Assembly: GCA_023386045.1 (NCBI GenBank)
Contig: JAEWKK010000042.1
Span: 1 to 13,028, forward strand
Source of the DNA: Bacteroidota bacterium
GTDB taxonomy: Bacteria > Bacteroidota > Bacteroidia > Chitinophagales > Chitinophagaceae
Length of the DNA stretch: 13,028 nt
Reading direction: 5' to 3'
Below, piece after piece: positions 13,025-13,028 of this stretch; position 1 is the stretch's first letter; each line of letters begins with the position of its first letter. A program made the translations under genes and the position numbers. The notes below the pieces were generated by a model. It saw only the letters and a program-made list of their open reading frames with translations, did no database searches and was not told the DNA's origin.

Positions 13025-13028
13025 GTAA

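Overview
The window looks like a chromosomal piece of a Bacteroidota genome, most likely of the Chitinophagaceae type. The evidence is a SusC/RagA TonB-dependent receptor, lipoproteins with an SC-KK type lipobox, moderately AT-rich coding DNA, mostly no Shine-Dalgarno sequences, and promoter-like boxes close to the Bacteroidota TTG / TAnnTTTG pattern. This placement is an inference from gene content; there is no rRNA or tRNA gene here to confirm it.

Left part (1-2743): a minus-strand susC-like gene stops after 876 codons, before the last part of its beta-barrel. The 112 bases beyond its stop do not continue a SusC in any frame. They read on the plus strand as the last 27 codons of what looks like an IS110-type transposase. 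The receptor therefore appears cut by an insertion sequence, and its usual susD partner is not visible.

Middle part (3023-6299): a plus-strand group of three genes. It encodes a coiled-coil DUF2130 protein with a nuclease-like C-terminal domain, a membrane-anchored MtfA/M90-type zinc peptidase (start overlaps the previous stop by one base), and a membrane-anchored endonuclease/exonuclease/phosphatase-fold hydrolase. It ends at stacked hairpins that also serve as a terminator for the opposite strand. Behind these hairpins on the minus strand is a candidate tiny transcription unit: promoter-like boxes, an unusually strong Shine-Dalgarno and a 14-codon ORF (6412-6368). Further on are a small coiled-coil protein (minus), a lipoprotein (plus) and a small secreted protein (minus).

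Right-centre (8578-10309): a minus-strand operon of a TerB-like/glycine-rich protein, a lipoprotein with two BON domains and a BON-LysM (Kbp/YgaU-like) protein. It has a clear intrinsic terminator and a candidate sigma-54 promoter. It looks like an envelope or stress-response operon.

Right part (10365-13028): a minus-strand operon of a zinc alcohol/formaldehyde dehydrogenase-like enzyme and a small conserved partner protein that is split into two ORFs by an apparent one-base deletion in a C-run. This operon lies between two copies, in the same orientation, of a strange repeat. The repeat has arms of 8-bp units (ACGAGTTC on the left, GAACTCGT on the right) around a related core of about 62-66 bp. 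The left copy carries in addition a tandem pair of 287-288 bp repeats. The right copy ends in ten 8-bp units at the end of the window. These repeats are the least explained structure in the window.
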